Positions 1 to 6,676 of a DNA stretch of 11,196 nucleotides are shown piece by piece. Location of the stretch: positions 478,948-490,143 of the forward strand of contig NC_090627.1 of the NCBI RefSeq assembly GCF_004359215.1. Direction: 5' to 3'. Numbering within the stretch: the first letter of the stretch is position 1; every line of letters begins with the position of its first letter. The notes beneath the pieces were generated by a model that was not told the origin of the DNA, did no database searches, and saw only the letters and a program-made list of their open reading frames with translations. Position numbers and translations under genes: made by a program. This DNA comes from Bremia lactucae. Lineage: Eukaryota; Oomycota; Peronosporomycetes; Peronosporales; Peronosporaceae.

Positions 1-1
1 T

Positions 2-154
2 GATTTACTTTCATTTCTGCGTCGAAAGTCGATTCGTCATTGGCGGTTAGACACTGATTTCATCCGCATTCTCAAACAATGTTCGCTGCAGAGAAAAAGG
101 CGTTTTACAGGCTTCGACTCGTTGGCTGTCACACTCCTTTTAGAACGAGCATGA
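2..154 (+). CDS. Possible C-terminal end of a gene entering from the left edge
   Basis: A reading frame is open from the first bases of the window and ends with TGA at 152-154, giving about 50 residues with no start inside the window. The peptide is basic and mixed in composition (for example FLRRKSIRHWRLDTDFIRIL and FDSLAVTLLLERA) and has no low-complexity look. Directly after the stop the DNA becomes AT-rich and full of stops in all frames, as expected for a 3' flank. I do not recognise the family. Fifty open codons at an edge can occur by chance, so this is a weak call. Confidence 0.25.
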   Translation, partial: DLLSFLRRKSIRHWRLDTDFIRILKQCSLQRKRRFTGFDSLAVTLLLERA

Positions 155-668
155 TAAACTGATTTGGTCGATAAGGGACGCTTTATCATGGTTGATAAGA
201 GCACTATTCGTTGTTATTACCATGCTAATATCATCCTTTTTTCTGTATGTATTCTACGGTGCGGTGACCTATGCTAATCACTAAAATATGTTGCACAGTC
301 GAAATTGAATATTGCTGAAGAACCAATCGTGATATGAGTGATAATGAATGAGATTTACGGGTACAACAAACATTATTGAATTATGTAAATTTGACATTTT
401 AATAAATTTGAAACAGCACAGATACATTTTATTTACGCCATCACGGATTCTGAGAGAATAAAAAAGGAATAATCATTTTAGATTCAAAGGTGACACTAGC
501 CGGATTTTTAACTATCAGATGAAGTTTTAGTGTTGATACATGGCACTTTCCCAGTCGTAGGAGAATGAGAATTCAATGTATTTCGAGCTTATGATCTTCT
601 GTTATCTTGTTCATCTGTTACCAAAGATCACTCGTGTAAACCCATGAGATGCTCCGTCCGTTACTAGG
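155..668. other. AT-rich intergenic stretch without a recognisable gene
   Basis: This stretch is AT-rich with stops in all frames and only very short open frames. I saw no tRNA, no conserved motif and no clear retroelement protein. It probably holds the 3' flank of whatever gene ends at 154. Confidence 0.5.
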
Positions 669-741
669 GTCGCGCCTCTCAACATCACCAGTCGCGCCCT
701 TCACCTCACCAGCTGCGCTCCTTCAACCAGTCGCGCTCTTT
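669..741. repeat. Short GC-rich imperfect tandem repeat
   Basis: Four diverged units beginning GTCGCGC or GCTGCGC and ending in an ACCA-like tail follow each other: 669-690 (22 bp), 691-711 (21 bp), 712-729 (18 bp) and a partial copy 730-741. The unequal unit lengths suggest an old, degraded minisatellite. It abuts the proposed outer end of the copia LTR at 743. Confidence 0.5.
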
Positions 742-812
742 CTGTTGATTTACGTTACGCTATGAGCTTGAAGATGGGCTTACGGTCGAGATTGCAAACC
801 GGAAAGTAAGTT

Positions 813-819
813 ATATTTT
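813..819. repeat. Candidate SINE target-site duplication, distal copy
   Basis: ATATTTT here is repeated exactly at 1080-1086 on the other side of the SINE. Seven bases in AT-rich DNA can match by chance, but both copies sit where the element's ends are expected. Confidence 0.45.
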
Positions 820-825
820 GAGTTT

Positions 826-893
826 AACTTTATCCTACCGTTAGCTTTATCCTACCGTTAACTTTATCCTACCGTTAATTATTTCCTATCGTT
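826..893 (-). repeat. 17-bp tandem repeat forming the SINE 3' tail
   Basis: Four consecutive 17-bp units lie at 826-842, 843-859, 860-876 and 877-893. On the plus strand the unit is AACTTTATCCTACCGTT. Units 1 and 3 are identical, unit 2 has one change and unit 4 is more diverged. The array lies at the far end of the SINE from the Pol III head, where SINEs and their partner LINEs commonly carry short tandem repeats. Confidence 0.85.
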
Positions 894-1005
894 TGCTGCG
901 CCCCCTTTCCCAGATATGTGGACTACCATAAAATGGGGGACGTCACTGTCTGGCGGTACAGTGCTGGTGAACCCCAAACACCAGTTCCCGAAGGTTTTAC
1001 TTTTT

Positions 1006-1074
1006 GTCGTTACCGGGTATCGAACCGGTGACCAGTGGGTCGCACCGCCATGCCTTACCCGACTGAGCCACAAC
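1006..1074 (-). ncRNA. tRNA-like SINE head with Pol III A and B boxes
   Basis: This 69-nt segment on the minus strand has tRNA-like A and B boxes and a partly paired acceptor stem. It is not annotated as a working tRNA: the anticodon arm is not clean, the acceptor stem has mismatches and the T-loop appears one base too long. It is best read as the internal promoter of the SINE. Confidence 0.6.
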
Positions 1075-1079
1075 ACACG

Positions 1080-1086
1080 ATATTTT
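1080..1086. repeat. Candidate SINE target-site duplication, proximal copy
   Basis: ATATTTT here matches 813-819. It lies five bases outside the GTTGTGG that opens the tRNA-like head on the minus strand. Confidence 0.45.
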
Positions 1087-1184
1087 CCACACTCAACTTC
1101 TTCGTGTTATTCTTGTAATTTGATCCCGTATAAACGCATATGCATAAAGTGCAACACTTTCGATGAATACATCAATCTTCAACA

Positions 1185-1193
1185 CTCTCCCTT
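1185..1193 (-). other. Polypurine tract of the copia element
   Basis: The minus strand reads AAGGGAGAG immediately before the LTR start TGTTGAAG. A purine run at this spot primes plus-strand DNA synthesis in LTR retrotransposons. It lies 23 bp downstream of the pol stop codon. Confidence 0.8.
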
Positions 1194-1216
1194 GATGTGC
1201 GCTCGAAGTGATGCCC

Positions 1217-2379
1217 TTATGCTGCCATGCCGAGTCCCATGATAAACTTGGCATGCTTGTCTCTTGGAAGCGCCTTAGTCAATCCGTCCGCGATCATTTC
1301 TTCTGTCGGCTTGTACTCCAGCGCAATCACCTCACTTGCCACCTTCTCTCGCAAGAAATGAAACTTAATGTCGATGTGCTTCGTGCGCGAATGGTAGACA
1401 GGATTTTTGGCAAGCGCAATACATCCTTGATTGTCTTGAAAAATCGTCGTCGCCGTATCCGTCTTGTACTCCAAGTCCTTTATCAAATTTCGAAGCCAGA
1501 CTGCCTCTTGAGTTGCGCTATACAGACTCATGTACTCTGCTTCCGTGCTTGATGTCGCAACGGTTGGCTGTCGCTTGGAATTCCATGAGATCGTGCCGCC
1601 GTTCAGGAAGAACACGTAGCCTGTCGTTAAACGCCGCGTATCTAAGTCGCCTGCCCAGTTTGCGTCCGCGAATCCAATAAGCTCTCCCTTGCTAACGCCG
1701 CTAAACACAATGCTGATATCTTTAGTCGTCTTCAAGTACTTGAGAATTCGCTTGGCTGCTACCCAGTGTGACTTCCCGTAGCGCTCACAGAACTTGGCAA
1801 CTTCGCCAACCGCATGCGCGATGTCTGGTCGTGTACAAGTCGCTATGTACATTAATGCACCCACCATTTCGCGATACGGAAATCTCGGTACAAACGCTTC
1901 CTCTTCAGCCATCTTCACCAGTTTCGAGTTGTTGTCCGCTGGTGTGTGCACGTCCTTGCAATTCTTAATTCCATACTTTTCCGAGAGTCGCCTGATGTAT
2001 GCCTTCTGGTTAATCTTGATCAAGTGTTCATCGCGCTTGCGGGGATCTCGATTCCTAAGCAGTACTTGAGATCCCCAAGCTCTTTGATGCTGAACTCTTG
2101 CTTAAGCGCACTCTTAATGTCCGCAATGTGCTCCTTAGTCTTGCCGAACAGCATTAGATCGTCCACGTAGATTACAATGATGCTGTATTCGCCGCTTGAC
2201 ACTCGAATAAACACACACGGATCTGCTGAAGTGCTTTTGAATCCTTGGTTCTCCAAATGCTGATTCAGTTTGCTGTTCCACTGCCGCGCCGCTTGCTTGG
2301 TTCCATACAGCGCTTTCTGCAGCAAACACTTCTTCATCGGATTTTGTTGATCTTCAAAACCGTCGGGTTGGTCCATGTA
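1217..2379 (-). pseudogene. Ty1/copia pol, C-terminal part (reverse transcriptase and RNase H), frameshifted
   Basis: The first part on the minus strand (2379 down to about 2045) is copia reverse transcriptase. It has the ALYGTKQAARQWN motif and the catalytic YVDD motif at 2158-2169, followed by LMLFG. The second part (down to the TAA at 1217-1219) is the end of RT and a Ty1/copia-type RNase H, with ADANWAGD (DANW at 1655-1666), SSTEAEY near 1532-1549 and QDNQG (1427-1438), which supply the acidic active-site residues. The two parts are in different frames. The switch falls at a run of four Gs at 2041-2044 on the plus strand (Cs in the sense strand), so a one-base loss there, real or an assembly error, splits the gene. 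The 5' side runs into unknown bases at 2380. Polypurine tract and LTR follow directly downstream, as expected for copia. The family assignment is certain; activity is unlikely in this copy as assembled. Confidence 0.93.
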
Positions 2380-2909
2380 NNNNNNNNNNNNNNNNNNNNN
2401 NNNNNNNNNNNNNNNNNNNNNNNNNNNNNNNNNNNNNNNNNNNNNNNNNNNNNNNNNNNNNNNNNNNNNNNNNNNNNNNNNNNNNNNNNNNNNNNNNNNN
2501 NNNNNNNNNNNNNNNNNNNNNNNNNNNNNNNNNNNNNNNNNNNNNNNNNNNNNNNNNNNNNNNNNNNNNNNNNNNNNNNNNNNNNNNNNNNNNNNNNNNN
2601 NNNNNNNNNNNNNNNNNNNNNNNNNNNNNNNNNNNNNNNNNNNNNNNNNNNNNNNNNNNNNNNNNNNNNNNNNNNNNNNNNNNNNNNNNNNNNNNNNNNN
2701 NNNNNNNNNNNNNNNNNNNNNNNNNNNNNNNNNNNNNNNNNNNNNNNNNNNNNNNNNNNNNNNNNNNNNNNNNNNNNNNNNNNNNNNNNNNNNNNNNNNN
2801 NNNNNNNNNNNNNNNNNNNNNNNNNNNNNNNNNNNNNNNNNNNNNNNNNNNNNNNNNNNNNNNNNNNNNNNNNNNNNNNNNNNNNNNNNNNNNNNNNNNN
2901 NNNNNNNNN
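2380..2909. other. Assembly gap, 530 N
   Basis: The sequence is unknown. It interrupts the copia RT domain, whose N-terminal fingers region should lie here. Open frames reported across it have no meaning. Confidence 1.
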
Positions 2910-3086
2910 TCGCATCATCCACTCTTCTTCGCCGTCTCTTCCGGGCGTGCTTGATGCTCGAGTGGGAACCTGACCTTGAACACTGGAGGACTCGTTTTGG
3001 CTACCACGAATCGGATCACGGCAAGCTCGAAGTGGCGGAGTCCGAAGCCTTTCACCATTTACTGGAACCTCCAAACCATTGCCGTC
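2910..3086 (-). pseudogene. Probable copia fragment between integrase and reverse transcriptase
   Basis: The 177 bp between the two gaps are fully open on the minus strand for 59 codons. The peptide is hydrophilic and rich in R, S, P, G and E (for example STPGRDGEEEWMMR), resembling the low-complexity connector between integrase and RT in copia polyproteins. Position and strand agree with the RT that resumes below 2379. The frame differs from that of the RT across the 530-N gap, so continuity depends on the true gap length. No diagnostic motif is present. Confidence 0.4.
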
Positions 3087-3186
3087 NNNNNNNNNNNNNN
3101 NNNNNNNNNNNNNNNNNNNNNNNNNNNNNNNNNNNNNNNNNNNNNNNNNNNNNNNNNNNNNNNNNNNNNNNNNNNNNNNNNNNNNN
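3087..3186. other. Assembly gap, 100 N
   Basis: One hundred Ns, a length commonly used for a gap of unknown size. The real distance between the two sides may therefore differ. Confidence 1.
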
Positions 3187-3274
3187 CGTCACCTAACGAG
3201 AGGCACCACTCACATCTGAAGCAGTGTGAAGTGGACTTGTACTGAAACAGTACAAGTCGCAGTGCCCCGTTACA
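3187..3274 (-). mobile_element. Possible LTR fragment with a strong hairpin
   Basis: On the minus strand this stretch begins at 3274 with TGTAACGGGGCACTG, a TG start with a GC-rich lead-in like many oomycete gypsy LTRs, and runs into the N gap. It contains the perfect hairpin at 3234-3258. The other LTR end is not visible, so this is inference from style, not from a matched pair. Confidence 0.3.
3234..3258. repeat. Perfect 10-bp inverted repeat with 5-nt loop
   Basis: GACTTGTACT, then GAAAC, then AGTACAAGTC. All ten pairs are Watson-Crick. There is no T-tract, and a transcription terminator is not expected in this setting. It is more likely a structural element of retrotransposon DNA. Confidence 0.8.
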
Positions 3275-3650
3275 ACGTTGATCACGAGCGATCTCGTCGT
3301 GGTGAGTTACCGGTGACGGTCGACAATGTTTGTCGCAAACAGTTGCAAAACCGTCCGCAAGATGCGAACGATCATTATTCGAACACAGGATGCATCATTT
3401 TTTATGAATCGAGCTGGTGACAACTCGTCAACAGATCTCATCCTTGGAGGATGTAGTGGACCCTCTGGTTCGTGAGAACTAGACTTTGTCCCTAGACTAT
3501 CATGCTTTGGCTCGGGACCAGCAGGCTTCGGCAAACGCCTTAGACCGTTATGGTGTGATTCGTTGAGGGCGTCAAATTCTATTAGTTAGGGGGGTTATAC
3601 ATTTTCGAGGGAGAAGTTATCAGAGGGAGAACTTTATTTGCTATTTTTCA
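3275..3650. other. Unassigned region, probably retroelement debris, upstream of gamma-tubulin
   Basis: A plus-strand frame is open from 3220 to 3420 but has no ATG start; its peptide (including VPRYNVDHERSRRGELP) matches nothing I recognise. From about 3540 the DNA shifts to AT-rich, promoter-like sequence. A small imperfect direct repeat (GAGGGAGAAGTT / GAGGGAGAACTT) lies near 3608-3633. Confidence 0.35.
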
Positions 3651-3666
3651 GCTCATTAAAAATTTT
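3651..3666 (+). promoter_or_regulatory. Candidate oomycete initiator for gamma-tubulin
   Basis: GCTCATTAAAAATTTT matches the oomycete transcription initiator consensus (GCTCATTYYNCAWTTT) at 13 of 16 positions, including the GCTCATT core. It lies about 85-100 bp upstream of the gamma-tubulin ATG, a normal distance for oomycete genes. It is followed by AT-rich leader. The match is imperfect in the pyrimidine positions. Confidence 0.4.
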
Positions 3667-3749
3667 CAGTTTAAAAAAACCATTTTTTTAGTTAAATAAA
3701 TGCTTTCGGAACAATCGTGATAGGTGCGGAGGTCTATAATTGAATTAGC

Positions 3750-5126
3750 ATGCCGCGTGAAATCATCACTCTTCAGGTTGGGCAATGCGGCAACCAGATT
3801 GGCATGGAGTTCTGGAAGCAGCTTTGCGTCGAGCACGGTATTTCAGCGGACGGTATCGTGCAGGAATTCGCCACCTCAGGCCACGATCGGAAAGATGTTT
3901 TCTTTTACCAAGCGGATGACGAGCACTACATTCCTCGTGCGCTGCTTATGGACTTGGAGCCGCGCGTTATTAACAGCATCAGCACATCGGCTTATCGAAA
4001 CCTATATAATCCGGAAAACTACTTTGTATCGAAAGAGGGAGGTGGCGCAGGCAATAATTGGGCGTCGGGGTACCACCAAGGCGAAGAGCACCATGATCAA
4101 TTAATGGAAATGATTGACCGAGAAGCGGACGGTTCCGATAGTCTCGAAGGCTTTGTACTATGTCATTCAATTGCTGGCGGCACTGGCTCTGGTATGGGCT
4201 CGTACCTCTTGGAAAATCTTAACGATCACTTCCCTAAGAAACTGATCCAGACGTACTCGGTGTTTCCGAATCAGTCGGACTTTCAGAGCGACGTGGTGGT
4301 GCAGCCGTACAATTCATTGCTTACGATGAAACGACTCGTGCTCAATGCGGATTCGGTAGTCGTGCTAGACAACACGGCTCTGAATCGAATTGCCGTAGAG
4401 CGATTACGAGTCGAGAACCCCACAGTCTCTCAATTAAACTCGTTGGTTTCCACCGTCATGGCAGCTAGTACCACGACATTGCGCTATCCTGGATACATGA
4501 ATAACGACCTTATTGGGCTAGTCGCTTCATTGATTCCAACCCCACGCTGCCATTTTCTCATGACGGGATACACCCCTTTAACGATTGATGCCCACGTGTC
4601 CGCGGTACGCAAAACCACAGTCCTCGATGTGATGCGACGTTTGCTCCAGCCCAAAAATATCATGGTGAGCACGTCAACAAAAACTGGATGCTACATTTCG
4701 ATCCTCAATATTATTCAAGGTGACGTGGATCCGACCCAAGTGCATAAATCGCTCCAGCGGATTCGAGAACGAAAGCTTGTGCGGTTTATTCCGTGGGGAC
4801 CGGCGTCGATCCAAGTGGCCTTATCGCGCAAGTCGCCCTATGTAGAGACGGCTCACAAGGTCAATGGCTTGATGATGGCAAATCACACAAGCATCGGAGC
4901 GTTGTTTCATAAACTCCTCTTGCAGTACGATCGACTGAAAAAGCACGGGGCTTTTATTGAAAATTACCGCAAAGAACCCATGTTTGCCGATAATTTGGAG
5001 GAATTCGATAGCGCCCGCGAAGTCGTGCAAAACCTCGTGGACGAGTATAAAGCCAGCGAACGTGCCGACTACGCAACGTGGGGATTGCCACCCACGAGTG
5101 CTACGGGCGACATTCCCATGTCGTGA
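3750..5126 (+). CDS. Gamma-tubulin
   Basis: This 458-residue protein is full length for gamma-tubulin (about 450 residues). Gamma-tubulin is the GTP-binding tubulin that, within ring complexes at basal bodies or spindle poles, nucleates microtubules. The N-terminus [17 protein letters not shown] (residues 2-18) is the gamma-specific form of the tubulin start. The tubulin signature [10 protein letters not shown] is at residues 142-151 (glycine-rich phosphate loop), and LDNTALNRI around residues 206-214 is the nucleotide-contacting segment. The gamma-type [20 protein letters not shown] segment lies near the middle. The C-terminus lacks the acidic glutamate-rich tail of alpha and beta tubulins, as expected. 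No intron is visible. The ATG at 3750 is the natural start because it gives the conserved MPREII beginning. The gene converges on TRAPPC5 with only 67 bp between stop codons. A candidate initiator lies at 3651. Confidence 0.98.
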   Translation: MPREIITLQVGQCGNQIGMEFWKQLCVEHGISADGIVQEFATSGHDRKDVFFYQADDEHYIPRALLMDLEPRVINSISTSAYRNLYNPENYFVSKEGGGAGNNWASGYHQGEEHHDQLMEMIDREADGSDSLEGFVLCHSIAGGTGSGMGSYLLENLNDHFPKKLIQTYSVFPNQSDFQSDVVVQPYNSLLTMKRLVLNADSVVVLDNTALNRIAVERLRVENPTVSQLNSLVSTVMAASTTTLRYPGYMNNDLIGLVASLIPTPRCHFLMTGYTPLTIDAHVSAVRKTTVLDVMRRLLQPKNIMVSTSTKTGCYISILNIIQGDVDPTQVHKSLQRIRERKLVRFIPWGPASIQVALSRKSPYVETAHKVNGLMMANHTSIGALFHKLLLQYDRLKKHGAFIENYRKEPMFADNLEEFDSAREVVQNLVDEYKASERADYATWGLPPTSATGDIPMS

Positions 5127-5193
5127 CACATCTTGCCATTTATTAATTCTTCCGCATGATAAAACGTAATTTTTTCTTTAAATCTATTTTTTA
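5127..5193. other. 67-bp convergent spacer between two stop codons
   Basis: The gamma-tubulin (+) TGA ends at 5126 and the TRAPPC5 (-) stop lies at 5194-5196. The spacer is AT-rich with T runs at 5170-5192. Both transcripts must end within it or overlap each other's 3' ends. I see no standard AATAAA signal in either direction. Confidence 0.6.
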
Positions 5194-5790
5194 CTATGCC
5201 ATTACTCGTTCACGACGAATAACGTTTTCGTCAAACTTAACTAAAAAAACAGTCTTGGCCCTTTGTCCACTTGAAACCTCGACCGAGTGCGCCGTCACCT
5301 CGGCTCCAAATCCACTACTGCACAAAATGCCACGCACAATGCCTGCAATGTACGCCGCACAGTCCAATTGACCAAGATCAGGCGGCACCGACACGAATTT
5401 ATTGGTCAGCGGCTCGAGTTCGTGGATCATATACTCGTCTTCGTTCTCCGTGCTGCGCTCGAGTGCATCCGCCGCTTTACCAAAAAGTGCCTTCCAACAA
5501 GTCGAGACAATAAATTGAAGCATGGCAAGAAGGCGCGTCTCCCTTCGAGCAGATTTTTCGCGGTGGCACAGCAGCTCGACGACACGTACACCGACGCCGA
5601 ATCCAGCGCCGTCAAGCCGATTCTCCAAGTCCGAAATGTTCTGCACGCGTCCTTGGAAGTACTGTACCATCTCGGAGAATAGGAACGAAAAGGCACTGAG
5701 GCTTAGCTCACTCTTGCCGCGGCTAAGGGGACGATCCAACACATGCAGGTTTGTCGCCGAAACGCCAGTGCTACGGCGCCCAGATTCCAT
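5194..5790 (-). CDS. TRAPPC5: TRAPP complex subunit 5 (Trs31 homologue)
   Basis: The 198-residue product resembles TRAPPC5/Trs31 (about 190 residues), a core subunit of the TRAPP complexes. These act as exchange factors for Ypt1/Rab1 and tether vesicles at the ER-Golgi and Golgi. Diagnostic stretches in order are PLSRGKSELSLSAFSFLFSE (residues 21-40), the basic REKSARRETRLL, CWKALFGKAADALE in the middle, and YMIHELEPLTNKFVSVPPDL, then LDCAAYIAGIVRGIL near the C-terminus; these belong to the Bet3-like fold. The ATG at 5790 is chosen because the frame upstream to 5808 begins only with TTG, and it leaves a short non-conserved lead of about 20 residues. The gene is intact, has no intron, and is convergent with gamma-tubulin. 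Confidence 0.95.
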   Translation of the reverse strand: MESGRRSTGVSATNLHVLDRPLSRGKSELSLSAFSFLFSEMVQYFQGRVQNISDLENRLDGAGFGVGVRVVELLCHREKSARRETRLLAMLQFIVSTCWKALFGKAADALERSTENEDEYMIHELEPLTNKFVSVPPDLGQLDCAAYIAGIVRGILCSSGFGAEVTAHSVEVSSGQRAKTVFLVKFDENVIRRERVMA

Positions 5791-5836
5791 TAGAACAAAG
5801 TTTTGCAAAAGGATGTGGCTTACAAAAGTTATTCTC

Positions 5837-5854
5837 AGCTATTTACAAATAGCT
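5837..5854. repeat. 18-bp palindrome upstream of TRAPPC5
   Basis: AGCTATTT, AC, AAATAGCT form a perfect 8-bp inverted repeat around a 2-bp centre. It lies 47 bp upstream of the TRAPPC5 ATG, in its probable promoter or leader. It could be a protein-binding site, but AT-rich palindromes of this size also occur by chance. Confidence 0.45.
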
Positions 5855-6036
5855 AAAACGTATTTTTTATGTTTATAAAAAGCAGTCATTTTAAAGATGC
5901 TGCGATGGCGCAAAAATCCAGAGAAAAAGCCAATTAATAATCTCGCAGCGGGTAAATGGCCTGTTCAATAAAAATTTGTTACAATGTGAGATTACGTTCT
6001 TTTAATAATGCTACAAGACACCGCGAAAGCGTCTCT

Positions 6037-6207
6037 ATGTCAAGAAACTGTGCAAATTTGGCTCGACGTCTGAGTCATTTGACATATTCCATGTTGTGTA
6101 TCCTTTATTTACTTTGCGCGGCTGTGTCTAGTACAGGATTACCCAAAAATCCTTTGGTATCTTTCCATATGGATTACGGCTATGGCTCGTGGTCAGCCGA
6201 ATCTTAA
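6037..6207 (+). CDS. Small open frame with signal-peptide-like segment (doubtful)
   Basis: The 56-codon frame starts at ATG 6037 (an upstream ATG in frame is at 5956, an inner one at 6091). From 6091 the peptide MLCILYLLCAAVSSTG looks like a secretion signal with small residues for cleavage, followed by about 22 residues ending in a tyrosine-rich MDYGYGSWSAES. It lies in the roughly 890-bp space between two divergent genes. I recognise no family. It may be a small secreted peptide, the first exon of something else, or a chance frame. Confidence 0.2.
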   Translation: MSRNCANLARRLSHLTYSMLCILYLLCAAVSSTGLPKNPLVSFHMDYGYGSWSAES

Positions 6208-6676
6208 TGTTTTAGTTTTTATTTGTCCAACTACCAATGAATAGAAATTTTCACGCAAAACGTTTAGGAATAAATTATGCTCCTCAAATTATGCTCCTCA
6301 AATTATGCTAAAGCTTACTAGTATTCTTGGCAGATTATTTCTACTCCATTAAAATTCTCGGTTGAACACATGCTTGTCTTATTGCCTTTTTTAATTATCT
6401 GGTCTGCGAAACGTAGATTCTGACTTTACCTAAAATGTTTGGTAAGCGGAACTAAACGATTCATTTGGACGATTTATTCGCATGTGTACGGTTCACACAA
6501 AATTTTGTCTCACTGTTGGCGCTTTTCGGATTACTTTATTTAGCTATCAAAAATTCTCACACAATTAAGACCAAACCCTTGATCAAAAGGACTATAAAGA
6601 AAAAAAGCGTGCAATTACATATTCGAGAAGAGCTATTCAAAAACCATTTCGTGGTTACATAACACGCCGTGCAACT
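6208..6676. other. AT-rich upstream region of the secreted hydrolase
   Basis: The DNA is AT-rich with a 14-bp direct repeat at 6272-6308. The frame 6465-6662 begins with TTG instead of ATG and shows no family resemblance, so it is not called a gene. This stretch probably carries the promoter of the hydrolase at 6677. Confidence 0.5.
6272..6308. repeat. 14-bp tandem repeat, 2.6 copies
   Basis: AAATTATGCTCCTC occurs at 6272-6285 and 6286-6299 without mismatch, followed by the partial copy AAATTATGC at 6300-6308. It lies about 370 bp upstream of the hydrolase start. Confidence 0.9.

Larger units (their letters stand above)
820..1079 (-). mobile_element. tRNA-derived SINE inserted in the copia LTR
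   Basis: On the minus strand a tRNA-like head carries an RNA polymerase III A box (TGGCTCAGTCGGG, 1058-1070) and a B box (GGTTCGATACC, 1016-1026), 31 bp apart. The B box sits in a T-arm with a perfect ACCGG/CCGGT stem. The head does not fold as a clean functional tRNA: the T-loop is 8 nt in the best pairing and the acceptor stem (1068-1074 with 1006-1012) has mismatches. About 110 bp of unrelated body follows, then a 3' tail of four 17-bp repeats. The sequence ATATTTT occurs at 813-819 and again at 1080-1086, exactly bracketing the element as a possible target-site duplication. tRNA-derived SINEs are known from Phytophthora genomes. The head is convincing; the exact ends are inferred. Confidence 0.65.
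743..1184 (-). mobile_element. 3' LTR of a Ty1/copia element, split by a SINE
   Basis: Read on the minus strand, an LTR begins at 1184 with TGTTGAAGATTGATG, one base after a purine tract and 33 bp downstream of the copia pol stop codon. That is where a copia 3' LTR should start. The outer end is placed at 743 because the minus strand there ends in TCAACA, the exact inverse complement of the opening TGTTGA, giving the TG...CA termini typical of LTRs. The 442 bp contain a SINE-like insert of about 260 bp plus a 7-bp duplication, leaving an LTR of roughly 175 bp. The start is well supported; the outer end is inferred from the 6-bp terminal match alone, as no second LTR copy is visible for comparison. 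Confidence 0.6.

Noticed and set aside
826..893. CRISPR array
   Set aside because: The 17-bp units are contiguous with no spacers, and the setting is a eukaryotic SINE tail.
1006..1074. Functional tRNA gene on the minus strand
   Set aside because: A and B boxes are good, but the acceptor stem has mismatches, the T-loop is 8 nt in the best fold and no clean anticodon arm forms. It is followed by a body and repeat tail, as in a SINE.
2245..3245. Several long open frames crossing 2380-2909 and 3087-3186
   Set aside because: They consist almost wholly of unknown bases and carry no information.
3234..3258. Transcription terminator
   Set aside because: The hairpin has no following T-run and lies in eukaryotic repeat DNA, where this type of terminator is not expected.
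3979..5129. Minus-strand frames inside gamma-tubulin
   Set aside because: They are shadows of the gamma-tubulin coding sequence.
5791..5808. Six-residue N-terminal extension of TRAPPC5
   Set aside because: The extension would begin with TTG; the first ATG in frame is at 5790 and keeps all conserved parts.
6465..6662. 65-residue frame with a hydrophobic segment
   Set aside because: It begins with TTG, has no ATG at its start, and is a lysine-rich translation of AT-rich DNA with no family resemblance.
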